A DNA stretch of 64,000 nt, from contig CP023454.1 of NCBI GenBank assembly GCA_002356635.1, positions 2,898,501-2,962,500 of the forward strand, given 5' to 3'. Below are positions 9,906 to 18,905 of the stretch, piece after piece. The position numbers and the translations under genes are program-made. The notes beneath the pieces are model-generated. The model saw only the letters and a list, made by a program, of their open reading frames with translations, was not told where the DNA came from and ran no database searches. This DNA is from Rhodobacteraceae bacterium QY30. Its GTDB lineage: Bacteria > Pseudomonadota > Alphaproteobacteria > Rhodobacterales > Rhodobacteraceae. The first letter of the stretch is position 1, and each line of letters opens with the position of its first letter.

Positions 9906-10901
9906 ATGACCGAGTCAACCGACAGGCTGCAGCAGCATCTCGCTGCCATCGTTGAAGGGTCAGACGACGCCATCATCACAAAGGATCTCGACAGTATCAT
10001 CCTGACATGGAACCGGGCTGCCGAACGCATTTTCGGCTACACGGCAGAAGAGGCGGTTGGACGGCCGATTACGATGCTGATCCCGGATGACCGCCAGGAT
10101 GAGGAGGTTGACTTTATCGCCCGACTGCGCCGGGGTGAACGTATTCACCATTATGAGACAATTCGAAAAAAGAAGGGTGGAAAGCTGGTTCCCATTTCCG
10201 TGACCATATCTCCCATCAGAGACGAGACTGGGCGTGTCATCGGTGCATCAAAAATCGCCCGGGACATAACGCTTCAACATCGTGCTGCAGAGCAACAGCG
10301 AATGCTGCTTTCGGAAATGAGACATCGCGTCGCCAACTCCTTCGCCGTGGCGAGCGCCTTGTTAAACATCTGCGCCCGACAGGCCGACTCCGTTGATGGC
10401 CTGGTCGAACTGATGCGGGGGCGTTTCCGTGCCTTGTCTTCTGCCCATTCTCTGGCGGTGCGGACACCGGACACTGCTCTACTGACCGACAGCGCCAATC
10501 TCTCAGAGATTGTATCGACGATCCTGGCACCGTTCACCGGGAAGATCGTTCCTCATATCGATATAGCGGAAATCAAGGTTGCCCCAGAAGCCATCACTCC
10601 CTTGGCTCTCCTGTTTTATGAACTCTGCACAAACGCGGTCAAATACGGCGCGCTGTCTCAAGAAAATGGTCGCCTCTCGATCGTGACCAAGCGCCAAGGG
10701 GATCGGTTGATCATTCAATGGAGCGAATGCTGCGCCTTTGAACACCCTCATGATGAAAAACGGGATCATGGTTTCGGCACAACGCTATGTGAGAGTGTCA
10801 TCCAATCCTATCTCAATGGATCAATTGCTAAAGAGTATTCTGCGCAAGGCATGAACGCCATTCTGGATCTCTGCTTCGAAAAAGTTGCGGGCAAGCCTTA
10901 G
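9906..10901 (+). CDS. PAS-domain sensor histidine kinase, HWE/HisKA_2 type
   Basis: A 331-residue soluble kinase. Residues about 8-125 form a PAS domain (AAIVEGSDDAIITKDLDSII and the GRVIGASKIARDIT end). The phospho-acceptor box is LLSEMRHRVANSFAVASALL. The HATPase follows, with N-box LFYELCTNAVKYGALS, a W-x-E motif (QWSE) and G2 box GFGTTL. No membrane segment or receiver domain is seen. The ATG at 9906 follows CAGGGAG. It has no adjacent response regulator, so it is an orphan kinase. Such kinases often feed the alphaproteobacterial general stress response, which is inference here. Confidence 0.92.
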   Translation: MTESTDRLQQHLAAIVEGSDDAIITKDLDSIILTWNRAAERIFGYTAEEAVGRPITMLIPDDRQDEEVDFIARLRRGERIHHYETIRKKKGGKLVPISVTISPIRDETGRVIGASKIARDITLQHRAAEQQRMLLSEMRHRVANSFAVASALLNICARQADSVDGLVELMRGRFRALSSAHSLAVRTPDTALLTDSANLSEIVSTILAPFTGKIVPHIDIAEIKVAPEAITPLALLFYELCTNAVKYGALSQENGRLSIVTKRQGDRLIIQWSECCAFEHPHDEKRDHGFGTTLCESVIQSYLNGSIAKEYSAQGMNAILDLCFEKVAGKP

Positions 10902-11218
10902 GCCGTGTGACAAATAACATTCACGACGCTATGCGACCATAATTAAAGCCGGCCTGCGATCCAGACCGGCTTGACACGAGACCTGATGCCCGACGACCAG
11001 GGGGCGTTTCATGCGGATGCTGGCCAGAATGTGGGAGATCGTGGTGGCGCTGAACGAGAAGGGGACTGGTTCCCGCAGCCCCTCAGGCTGACGACGCATC
11101 GTATTTCGCTCCATTATTTCACATAGCTCAAAAAACTGGCTATACCGATGGAGTTTTATGTGTAATCTGAATTAATGTCTGGAGCGCGACGCCAACCAGG
11201 CTAAAAGGGAAATTTACT
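10902..11218. other. AT-richer intergenic stretch with one hairpin
   Basis: A hairpin (AAGCCGG 10946-10952 with CCGGCTT 10966-10972) lies 45 bases after the kinase stop. Beyond it no gene is supportable. The last 120 bases are AT-rich and probably hold the promoter of the small glycine-zipper gene; AAAGGGA lies just before its GTG start. Confidence 0.45.
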
Positions 11219-11512
11219 GTGGAAACGATCCTTCCTATTATCATCCAGGTCATCACAGGTATTATCGGCGGTCAAGCTGTTGGAGCTGCGATCAGCCAGG
11301 TGGCGATGACCCAGTTGTCGAGGATCATCAGCGGTGCTCTGGGAGGGGTGGCCGGTGGCACACTCCTCGGGTCCGTGCTCGGCGGAGCGACAGGGACTGA
11401 TCCGGCAGCAGGGGGAGCCATGGGTGGTCTTCTGGGAAGTGCGATTGGCGGAGCCGGGGGCGGGGCTCTCCTCACCGCTATCGTCGGATCCATCATGAAA
11501 TCGATGAAATGA
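11219..11512 (+). CDS. Small glycine-rich membrane protein (glycine-zipper type)
   Basis: A 97-residue protein with a GTG start (AAAGGGA upstream). After METILPIIIQVITGIIGGQA it is almost wholly Gly/Ala/Leu/Ile, with repeated GxxxG spacing (GALGGVAGGTLLGSVLGG, GGLLGSAIGGAGGGALL). This predicts two or three packed membrane helices. Similar hypotheticals opening METxLPxIIQ occur in alphaproteobacteria without an assigned function. It lies 45 bases upstream of the DUF3597 gene in the same direction, a plausible pair. Confidence 0.75.
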   Translation: METILPIIIQVITGIIGGQAVGAAISQVAMTQLSRIISGALGGVAGGTLLGSVLGGATGTDPAAGGAMGGLLGSAIGGAGGGALLTAIVGSIMKSMK

Positions 11513-11557
11513 TCCGCACTTGGACAGCACGACGGCGGAGAATCAGGGAGATAAGAC

Positions 11558-12025
11558 ATGGGCATTTTCGACTCGATCAAGGGGGCCATCTGGGGCGATG
11601 ACAAACAGTCAGCAGAAGCGGCTCACGCCGCCCCTTCGCAAGAACCGGTAATCATCGCCTCGGACACGGCGGACAAGCCAAGCACGTCACCCGATGCAGT
11701 CTTGGCCACTGTTCCTGCCCGCTCGGCAGCGTCCACGAAATCAGGTCCTCAGATGCCTGAAGCTACACCCGTAGACGTGGCCGCGATGCTCGACGCGGCG
11801 GTGAAGCGCAAAGGCGAAAGGCTTGACTGGCGTCGCTCAATCATCGACCTGATGAAGTCCCTTGAGATCGACAGCAGTCTCGTCAACCGCAAGGCTTTGG
11901 CCAGCGAACTGCACTACACCGGCGATACCAGCGACTCTGCAGCGATGAACACATGGCTGCACAAAACGCTAATGATGAAACTTGCCGAGAATGGCGGCCA
12001 TGTTCCTCCCGAGCTCCTCGATTGA
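11558..12025 (+). CDS. DUF3597 domain-containing protein
   Basis: A 155-residue protein. The first 10 residues ([13 protein letters not shown]) match the family's conserved head. Residues 15-70 are a low-complexity Ala/Ser/Pro linker, and residues 72-155 are the DUF3597 globular domain ([31 protein letters not shown] through [18 protein letters not shown]). The fold resembles LysM-associated small domains, but no role is known. GGGAG precedes the ATG. It lies between the glycine-zipper gene and mscL. Confidence 0.88.
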   Translation: MGIFDSIKGAIWGDDKQSAEAAHAAPSQEPVIIASDTADKPSTSPDAVLATVPARSAASTKSGPQMPEATPVDVAAMLDAAVKRKGERLDWRRSIIDLMKSLEIDSSLVNRKALASELHYTGDTSDSAAMNTWLHKTLMMKLAENGGHVPPELLD

Positions 12026-12147
12026 TACAAGACCAGGGTGTGGGAATATCCGCCCGCCCGAGCGAAGGTGTTACCCCTCGCCGAGATCGCCGAGAAGCAG
12101 TTGGATCTGATTATGACAAAGCGCGCCAGAAATCGTGGGGACAGAGA

Positions 12148-12576
12148 ATGATCAAGGAATTCAGGGATTTCATCGCCAAGGGCAATGTCATGGACATGGC
12201 CGTGGGTATCATCATCGGTGCGGCGTTTACCGCCATTGTCACGTCGCTTGTGGCCGATCTCATCAACCCGATCATAGGGATCATTACCGGCGGGATCGAT
12301 TTTTCGAACCTGTTCGTCAACTTGGGGGACGGCGAGTTCGCCTCGCTGAAAGCGGCGCGTGACGCGGGCGCGCCGGTCTTTGCCTATGGCGCCTTCATCA
12401 CGGCGATCATCAACTTCCTGATCATCGCCTTCGTCGTTTTCCTTCTGGTGAAGATGGTCAATCGTATCAAGGACGCCGCCGTGCGCCAGCAGGAACCCGT
12501 TCCGGGCGCGCCGGCCGGCCCGACCCAGGAAGAACTGCTGACCCAGATCCGCGACCTGCTGTCCAGCCGCGCCTGA
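12148..12576 (+). CDS. mscL: Large-conductance mechanosensitive channel MscL
   Basis: A 142-residue inner-membrane channel that opens under hypo-osmotic shock. TM1 is in [30 protein letters not shown], with the family's [11 protein letters not shown]-terminus. The periplasmic loop spans residues 45-70, and TM2 is [24 protein letters not shown]. The cytoplasmic bundle ends in [16 protein letters not shown]. Length and start (ATG 12148) fit the family; the frame extends upstream only into the DUF3597 gene. Confidence 0.97.
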   Translation: MIKEFRDFIAKGNVMDMAVGIIIGAAFTAIVTSLVADLINPIIGIITGGIDFSNLFVNLGDGEFASLKAARDAGAPVFAYGAFITAIINFLIIAFVVFLLVKMVNRIKDAAVRQQEPVPGAPAGPTQEELLTQIRDLLSSRA

Positions 12577-13242
12577 TCCCGCCTGCGAAGAGGACCAGAG
12601 GTCGCCACGTGGACCTTGGTCTTCGGCAGGCTCCGTGCGCGACTTCCGAGCCACGGTGTCAATCTACCTATGGTGACCGACGGCCGGTCAGGGCAACTGC
12701 GCAGAAACCCTGACCGGCCGGAGGTGCAACTGCGAAGAGGGGTCGGCCAGCACAAGGAAGGACACAAACATCTGGCCGACCCAGTTGGCCGCAGCCACCT
12801 CATTCGCGGCACTGCGCCTGTCCCTTCTTTCATTGCGTTCTGTCACAGATAGGCACTTGCGCACCCCAATCAAACTGCATCGATGCGGAGATTGTCCAGA
12901 AACGAACTTGCTTGAGCTACCACGATGCAAGCGCATCGACAGCAATTGGAGCCCGAGGCGGACAGACGGCTAAATGGATCAGAGGGCCCAGCCCAAGGAC
13001 GGCGATGGCGGCCTGGATCCGTGATATACTGCTGAGGCCGGTCAGGGCCAAGTCGGGCTTAATGGCGGTGTGCTCACGACGGCGGACGGGATTTGCGGTG
13101 CGATCTCGTCGGCATCACAGTCTGGCCGAGATGCCCAGGGGCCACAACCAGTCATCGATTATGCCTTGGGCTCACCCGCGATGGTGCTCGGCCGTCATGA
13201 TCAGCGGCCGAACGTGGCTTTTTACGATCTACCGGGTGTGTG
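12577..13242. other. 665-bp region without a supportable gene
   Basis: It contains the 13-bp inverted repeat described separately and several frames without recognisable homology. A plus-strand frame from 13070 (LTTADGICGAISS) faintly recalls a catalase N-terminus but fails after a few residues. Composition and neighbours suggest scrambled accessory DNA. Confidence 0.4.
12681..12720. repeat. Perfect 13-bp inverted repeat
   Basis: CGGCCGGTCAGGG (12681-12693) pairs with CCCTGACCGGCCG (12708-12720) across 14 bases. There is no T-run on either side, so it is not a typical intrinsic terminator. It could be a transcription-stop aid for mscL, a protein-binding dyad or a mobile-element end. Confidence 0.6.
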
Positions 13243-13650
13243 TCAGGATTTGCGCTTGCCCGGGGCGTTCACGGTTTCCACCGCAAGGCTTGTCAGCTTG
13301 GAGTTTGCCGCTTTCTCCTCGTCCAGGATCGATCCTAGAAGCGTGTGGGCATCCTCGTGGCCCAGCTGTTTGGCCCATTCCCGCAAGGTTCCGTATCGAG
13401 AGATCTCGTAATGCTCGATCGCCTGCGCCGCTCCGATCATCGCCATATCCAGCGCCGGCCCTTCGGCCTCTTCCAGAAGGCCGTCCGCCTCCTTCAGCAG
13501 GCCGTCCATCGCATCGCATTTCTGACCCGACGCCTCTCTTCCGATGCTCTTGAACACTGCCGCCCTTCGTCTCTTTCAGATGAGTGTCGACCGCGGCTTT
13601 CAATTCGGCATTCGCCAGTTCCTTCCAGGCCGCTCGGCCGCGCGCCCCCC
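13243..13650 (-). pseudogene. DUF892 (YciE-type ferritin-like) protein, truncated and frameshifted
   Basis: In one frame WKELANAELKAAVDTHLKET is readable, and in the next frame FKSIGREASGQKCDAMDGLL continues through HYEISRYGTLREWAKQLGHE to KLTSLAVE. This is the DUF892 four-helix bundle from its second helix onward. About 20 bases (the QVxRLE turn) are lost near 13565, and the first helix is missing. Full members have about 165 residues and are often induced by stress. Its 5' part runs directly into the tail of the FAD protein, marking a deletion junction. Confidence 0.75.
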
Positions 13651-13689
13651 GTCTTGGTCTGCTGGATCGTGTGAAAAATTGGGTCGACA

Positions 13690-15300
13690 GAGCGGGCGGT
13701 CACACCCGCTTCAGCAGGCTTGGCCTCGGAACGCCTGTTTCCGTCGGCAGAAATGCCTTTGGCAATCGCTGCGCCTAGTTCGGCGCAGGAGGTAATGCCC
13801 TGCACGAAGGGGCGGTCGTGCATCAGATAGGGGAGTGCGGCCAACGACACCCGTCCGGCATAGCCATCCACGCCGATCAGGCCGAGATCTTCGGCGACTT
13901 CGGGGATATCTTGCCCGGCGTCCAGCAGCGCTCCCCGCAAAGTCGGAAACGGCAGGTCGTCGCTGGTCAACGCTCTCTGGCCCCGTGCGTCGATGAACAC
14001 GTCGAAGACATGTGTTTTTCCTTCGGCTGCGATGACCGTGCGATCCGCCTCGTGGGACAGGTCGTAATCTTCGCCCAAGGCCAGCACCGACATCAGCCCG
14101 GCATCCCGGAGGGCCAGCAGGCGGCGGATCGATTCCGATGGAACCGCGGCATAGTTGTCGACAAAGACCTTCTTCAATCCCCTGTCGAACCGATCCCGAT
14201 CTGCCTCGGACAGACTGGGCACGATCGCGGCGACGCTTTTCGTGCATCCTCAGAAGTGCATAGCGCCAGGGCACAGTGATCTTTTCGGCCTTGTTGCGTT
14301 CGGCCTCTTCCAGATTTATCCGGGCCCAGCGAAAAGGGTCCTGCGCCTCGCGCGCAGCGAAATAGCTATCGGCGAATGTGTCCGCGGTCAGTCCGGCAAG
14401 ACCGATTCGACCCGCATAGGCGGGATCGGCCTCTGTGATCTCCGCGCGGATAAGCTCGAAAAGCGCATCCAGGGGGCGTGCTTGTCGCCCACATTCCGCC
14501 ACAGCGGCGGGGGTGATGACTGCAGGCGGAACGTATGGGATCGGGCAATAGAAGTCCGCCTCGGGCAGCACGCCCGTCCAGGACATCATCGTGACATGCA
14601 GATCCTTGGTGTCTGTCTCGAACGAAAGTTCGTCGCCCCTGCGCCGGAACCGTCCATGCTGGCCCGCAACAGCCATCGCCGCGTCGATGGAACTGAGGGA
14701 AGTTCCCATGATCCCCACCCGCACCGCCGGGATCCGGGCCTGGATCAGGCCCGACCAAGGGCTGGGAAAGTAGCTGCGGGTCGCTTCGTCCTCGTCGGCG
14801 AAGTCGTGCCCCGTGGACAAGACCACGCGGTCGAACGGTCCCTCATGCGTCCCGCGCGACGTGGTCAGGAACAGCGCGCCGCCGCACGTCTCGACATCCT
14901 TGACTTCGGTGCGTTCGTGGATCGCCACTTCAATCCCGCTCTCGCGGGCGCGCTCAATCAGCGACAGCAACTGATCCCGGAAATACTCGCCCAACAATAG
15001 CCGGGGCGTGAACTTCCGATCATCAAGGTCGTCACGCTCCAGACCATAAAACCGTAGCCGGTCAGAGGGCTGGTCATCCAGCCAATCCAGATACGGGGTA
15101 ACCAGGGGCGGGATCTCGATACTGGCAATATTGGCAAGCATCGACTTGCTGGCGGTCTCGGGAGAATAAGGCATCCCGAACCCGACCTTTTCACCTTTTT
15201 CAAACAGACTGATGGCACTCGAAGCCTGGGTCTGCAGAAGATTCATGAACGTGTAGATGCCGGTTGGCCCCGTCCCGACAATCGCAACCCGTCCCACCAT
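13690..15300 (-). pseudogene. FAD/NAD(P)-binding domain protein (NAD_binding_9 type), frameshifted
   Basis: From ATG 15300 the protein opens MVGRVAIVGTGPTGIYTF, the dinucleotide-binding GxGxxG fold. It runs through VLSTGHDF and VGIMGTSLSSIDAAMAVAGQ to WRYALLRMH. Near 14244 one extra base shifts the frame, and homology resumes as SVAAIVPSLSEADRDRFDRG down to about 13690. There is no stop at the natural end; the frame runs on into the DUF892 remnant. The extent at the low-coordinate end is therefore approximate. Members are putative oxidoreductases or N-hydroxylase relatives of unknown substrate. Confidence 0.75.
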
Positions 15301-15527
15301 CCCGATACCCCATGCCGCGATGGAACAACAACGCAACGCCGTCACGAGGGTTCCCTGCCCATCCGGTTTTGGCGGGGAGGGATTAAGGCCCTGCTTGAAC
15401 CACGTTGAGACCACAACATAGGCACTCCGCGTCGCACCTGGTCGTTCAGGTCCGCCACTCATTGCGGCGGTGAATGCCGAGACAGATATTCTGTCGCGGC
15501 AATCACCGCAGGCCGAAAGATCAATCT

Positions 15528-15875
15528 TCATGGACCCGCTCGCGCCAGGGCCCGCAGCAGGTCGTGGTCGTCAAAAGGCTTCTTGACAAACTGCGCCTCG
15601 GTGAGAGCGTCATACTTGCGGAGTTCCTTCGCGTCGTAGGCCGAGGTCAAAATGAATGGCACGCCAAGATCTCTCAGTCGCTCCGCGACGGGAGTGACCG
15701 GCTGATCATGAATGTTGAAGTCCAGCAGAGCGACATCCGGGCATTCCGCGTCGAGCAAGTGAAGGGCATCGACGATGGAGCAGGCGGGGCCAAGAACCAG
15801 ATGCCCGTGTTCGATCAGCAGGGTCTCGATATCCATCGCGATCAAGACCTCGTCCTCGACAACAAGCACCTTCAC
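15528..15875 (-). CDS. Single-domain response regulator
   Basis: A 115-residue stand-alone receiver domain. Acidic pocket residues are in VVEDE (7-9), the phospho-acceptor is Asp52 (LLDFNI), the switch Thr/Ser is at 77-78 (LTSAY) and the conserved Lys is at 98-99 (FVKKPF). There is no output domain. It follows the HWE kinase gene by 40 bases on the same strand, which strongly suggests a cognate pair. Single-domain regulators paired with HWE kinases commonly act as phosphate sinks or relay proteins in alphaproteobacteria. Confidence 0.95.
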   Translation of the reverse strand: MKVLVVEDEVLIAMDIETLLIEHGHLVLGPACSIVDALHLLDAECPDVALLDFNIHDQPVTPVAERLRDLGVPFILTSAYDAKELRKYDALTEAQFVKKPFDDHDLLRALARAGP

Positions 15876-15914
15876 GATGTGCGCGGAACAAGATTGCTCA
15901 TGATCCCCTCCAAG

Positions 15915-16913
15915 TCATTGCGCTCTAAGCGGGAAGCTTTGTGAGACCACCAACCCGCCTGGCCGAAACTCAAGGTCCACCTTGCCGCCAAGCTCCCGCT
16001 CCGCCGCCGAACGGATCAGCCGCGTTCCAAAGCCCTTCTGGCTTGGTGAAACCGGTGCGGGGCCGCCACTCTCTGTCCATTGCATATGCACTTGTTCCAA
16101 ACCGTCCTGCTCCTTGCCCGTCGTCCAGCTGAGCGCGACTTGGCCGCCCTGGGCAGACAACGCGCCATACTTGAGCGCATTTGTCGCCAGCTCGTGCAGG
16201 ATCATTCCCAGGGACATGGCTTGGCGCGCCTGCAAGGGAACCACCGGCGCGTTGTCGATCTTTATCGTCTGACCGTCACCCGCGTAGGGCTCAAGAACGG
16301 CCTTGGCCAGATCAGGCAGATCCGAGGAACTTCGGTCGATCGTAACCTCCAGCGCGCGGGCCAAAGCTCCGAAACGTCCGAGAAAGGTATCGCGGTATTG
16401 CTCCGCCGTGCGACCGGCGACGCTGGTCTGTTTCGCCAGGGCCCGCGTCACGGCCAGCAGGTTCTTGACGCGATGACGCACCTCGCCGATCAGCAGATCC
16501 TTTTCGTTATCCTTCCCTCTCTGCTCGGTAGCATCGACGATGCTGAGGAGGAGCAAACGGCGGCCATCCTCGGGATGAACCAGACGCTGGGCACTGACCA
16601 GCATCGTCCGAGGTCCGATCTTGGGGAATTCCGCGGTCACTTCGTAATCAAGGATCGCCGAGCTTTTCGGGATCACCTTTTCCAGCAGAAACTGCAATTC
16701 GGCGATCTGCCACTGGCCATCGCCCAGCTGTTCAAAACGCTTTCCAAGCGAATCGTCGCGACCGGTGGCGAAGGTCCGGTAGAAGGCAGGGTTGGCGCTC
16801 AGGATGCAGAGGTCTTCATCCATCACCAAAAGCGGATCGCGCACCGTATCGACGATGCCCTGCGCTTGGACATGTGCACCGCGCAGCAGGCGATAGAGAT
16901 CGTCGAGATCCAA
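15915..16913 (-). CDS. HWE-family sensor histidine kinase with PAS-like domain
   Basis: About 332 residues. A PAS-like domain spans roughly residues 15-130 (VQAQGIVDTVRDPLLVMDED). The HWE phospho-acceptor box is EVRHRVKNLLAVTRALAKQT. The HATPase has N-box LHELATNALKYGALS, the W-x-E signature (QWTESGGPAP) and G2 GFGTRLI. No membrane helix is seen. I prefer the TTG at 16913 (LDLDDLYRLLRG) because GGAG sits eight bases upstream; an in-frame TTG at 16958 would add 15 residues without a ribosome site. The response regulator at 15528-15875 lies directly downstream. Confidence 0.9.
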   Translation of the reverse strand: MDLDDLYRLLRGAHVQAQGIVDTVRDPLLVMDEDLCILSANPAFYRTFATGRDDSLGKRFEQLGDGQWQIAELQFLLEKVIPKSSAILDYEVTAEFPKIGPRTMLVSAQRLVHPEDGRRLLLLSIVDATEQRGKDNEKDLLIGEVRHRVKNLLAVTRALAKQTSVAGRTAEQYRDTFLGRFGALARALEVTIDRSSSDLPDLAKAVLEPYAGDGQTIKIDNAPVVPLQARQAMSLGMILHELATNALKYGALSAQGGQVALSWTTGKEQDGLEQVHMQWTESGGPAPVSPSQKGFGTRLIRSAAERELGGKVDLEFRPGGLVVSQSFPLRAQ

Positions 16914-17224
16914 ACGACTTACTCCAAGCGAAATTTGAATGATGTTTACGTGGACCAAACCGGCGCAGGGGATCTTTTGTTCCGACAGTGTCGTTCGGCG
17001 GCTCGGATTCTATCCCCTCAACATCCATCGGCGCTTGGTTCCTCCAGGGTCTTGGTCGAAAGAAGCGCCAGATAGCTGCGGCTCCAACCGACAATCTCGG
17101 GGAGCCTGAGTTCCCCTGCAATTGCATTGCTGCGGGTCTCTGCGCGAACCTCCCCCTTGACTGTCGCGCCGGTGCACGCATGTCTGTTCGACCGCAAGTA
17201 ATTGTTTCTTAACAGGAGTTTCCC
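16914..17224. other. Divergent intergenic region, no recognised gene
   Basis: A minus-strand frame ending AIAGELRLPEIVGWSRSYLA is open across 17020-17200, but I cannot place it in a family. The right end holds an AGGAG ribosome site (17214-17218) for the decayed phosphatase/ADP-ribosylglycohydrolase gene. Confidence 0.4.
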
Positions 17225-18514
17225 ATTCGCACCAGCCAGAGCCACCCGCTGCAGATCGCCGACGTCCGGGCCTTTGCCGGCATGGGCCGGATCGGCATCA
17301 CCTTCTGCCCGGGCAAGTGGCAGCCCCATGCGGCGACGGGCGCCTGAGCGCGGGATCTCGGCACGGACCTCGACCGGATCGCGGCCTGGGGCGCGGTGGC
17401 GGTGGTGTCGCTCGTCGAGGATCATGAGCTCGCGGCGCTGAAGGTCCCGGCCCTGGGAGCCGAGGTCACGGCACGGCACATGGACTGGCTGAACCTGCCG
17501 ATCGCCGATGTCTCGGTACCGGGCCCCAGCTTCGAGGCCCTCTGGGCAGAGGTCGGCGAGACTTTGCGGGCCCGGCTGCGCGGCGGCTTCGATATCCTCG
17601 TGCATTGCAAGGGCGGCCTCGGTCGCGCCGGCATGATCGCCGCGCGGCTGCTCACCGAGCTCGGCGTGCCGGCCGAAGAGGCCATCGCCCGGGTCCGGTC
17701 CGTCCGACCCGGCGCGATCGAGACCGCGGCGCAGCTGCAGGCCGTCCGCGGGGCACAGGCGGTGCCGGAAGCCCTGCCCGACACCTCGGGGGCGGCAGTC
17801 CGCGACCGCGCTCTGGGGGCACTCCTCGGTCTGGCACTCGGCGATGCCGTCGGCACCACGCTGGAGTTCAGCGCCCGCGACAGCCGGGCCCGGCTCACCG
17901 ACATGATCGGTGGCGGCCCCTTCAACCTCGCGCCGGGACAGTGGACCGACGACACCGCCATGGCGCTGGCGCTGGCAGAGAGCCTCGCCGCCAATGCGGA
18001 TCTCGATGCCGCCGACCTGATGCGCCGCTTCGTCGACTGGCACGAGACCGGGCGCTATTCCCGCAACGGCACCTGCTTCGACATCGGCCTCACCACGCGC
18101 GCGGCACTCGCGCGCTGGAAGCGCAACGGCAATCCCTATGCCGGGTCGCGCGATCCGCAGACGGCCGGCAACGGCAGCCTGATGCGGCTCGCCCCGGTGG
18201 CGATCCGGCATTTCCGCGACCGGGCCCGCTTGCGTGATGTCGCCGCCCGCCAGAGCCGCACCACCCATGCCGCCCCGAAGGCGGTCGAGGCCTGCGTGGG
18301 TTTTGCCGAGATCCTCGCCGATGCCATCGAGGGCCGGCCGCGCTCGGAAGTGCTGCGCGACCGCGCCGGTCTGGCGGGCGGCGCCATCGCCCCGATCCTT
18401 TCCGGCAGCTGGCGCGTCAAGGCGCGTCACGCGATCCGGGCCACCGGCTGTCGGCCCTCGGCGATCTGCGGGACTATGTCGGCTGTGGCTGGCGTCAGCC
18501 GGTCGCCGGTCTGA
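17225..18514 (+). pseudogene. Dual-specificity phosphatase / ADP-ribosylglycohydrolase fusion, broken
   Basis: The N-terminal part (HPLQIADVRAFAGMGRIGITF to about codon 170) is a cysteine phosphatase, with the P-loop in VHCKGGLGRAGMIAARLL (HCxxGxxR). The second part is an ADP-ribosylglycohydrolase (LGALLGLALGDAVGTTLEF, GQWTDDTAMALALAESLA, QTAGNGSLMRLAPVA). Three lesions are visible. The codon correctly spaced after AGGAG is ATT, not ATG. An in-frame TGA lies at 17345-17347, where relatives appear to carry Trp. Near 18420 the hydrolase domain loses its C-terminal helices. The product, if any, would start at an internal GTG (17396). Confidence 0.75.
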
Positions 18515-18905
18515 TCCGAGAGTTTGCCGACCAACGGCGATAAAGACGTCGGGACATGGTTTTGTCATTCGCCCAGTTCGAACGAAAATGCACCTCAGGC
18601 GGGCTCCGCTATCAAGAAGTGGGTCCGCGATACAAAAACAGGGTCGGCGTGAACGTCGTCCGCCGTCCTGAAGACGGGCGACTGAATTCCAAGCGGCAGA
18701 CCCGAACATCATAGTCAGGAAGCTGCCTCCACGGCTCTATGCGCATGGAGTCGACAAACCGGCCGTTGCTGCCACCTTTGGCCCGCAGGACATAGCTGCG
18801 CCGCGGCCTTGTCGAGAGGATTGGCCACGGTGTCGCAAGGCGGGCTCAGAATGGCGTGAAATGGGTTGAAGGTTTCATGGCCCGAAATGATCATGGACAG
18901 AACTG
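18515..18905. other. 390-bp region of likely gene debris
   Basis: Just past the pseudogene, a plus-strand frame GDLRDYVGCGWRQPVAGLIR ending at about 18543 could be the tail of another lost gene. On the minus strand a frame with SYVLRAKGGSNGRFVDSMRI ending near 18620 also looks coding but has no start and no family I recognise. Nothing intact is supportable. Confidence 0.4.

Noticed and set aside
11953-12147. N-terminal extension of MscL reading back into the DUF3597 gene
   Set aside because: The family start is at [13 protein letters not shown] (12148); the upstream codons overlap DUF3597 in a different frame and have no homology.
13070-13240. Faint catalase N-terminus (LTTADGI) on the plus strand
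   Set aside because: Only a few residues resemble catalase; the expected following block (QNSL-AG-RGP-LLED) is absent in all frames.
17345-17347. In-frame TGA as a selenocysteine codon, given mnmH-selD in the window
   Set aside because: The position appears to be Trp in relatives, no catalytic role is expected there, and the same gene has two other lesions, so simple decay is likelier.
17018-18712. 564-codon minus-strand frame opposite the phosphatase/ADP-ribosylglycohydrolase gene
   Set aside because: The plus strand carries two recognisable enzyme domains; the minus frame is Gly/Arg/Ala-rich antisense translation.
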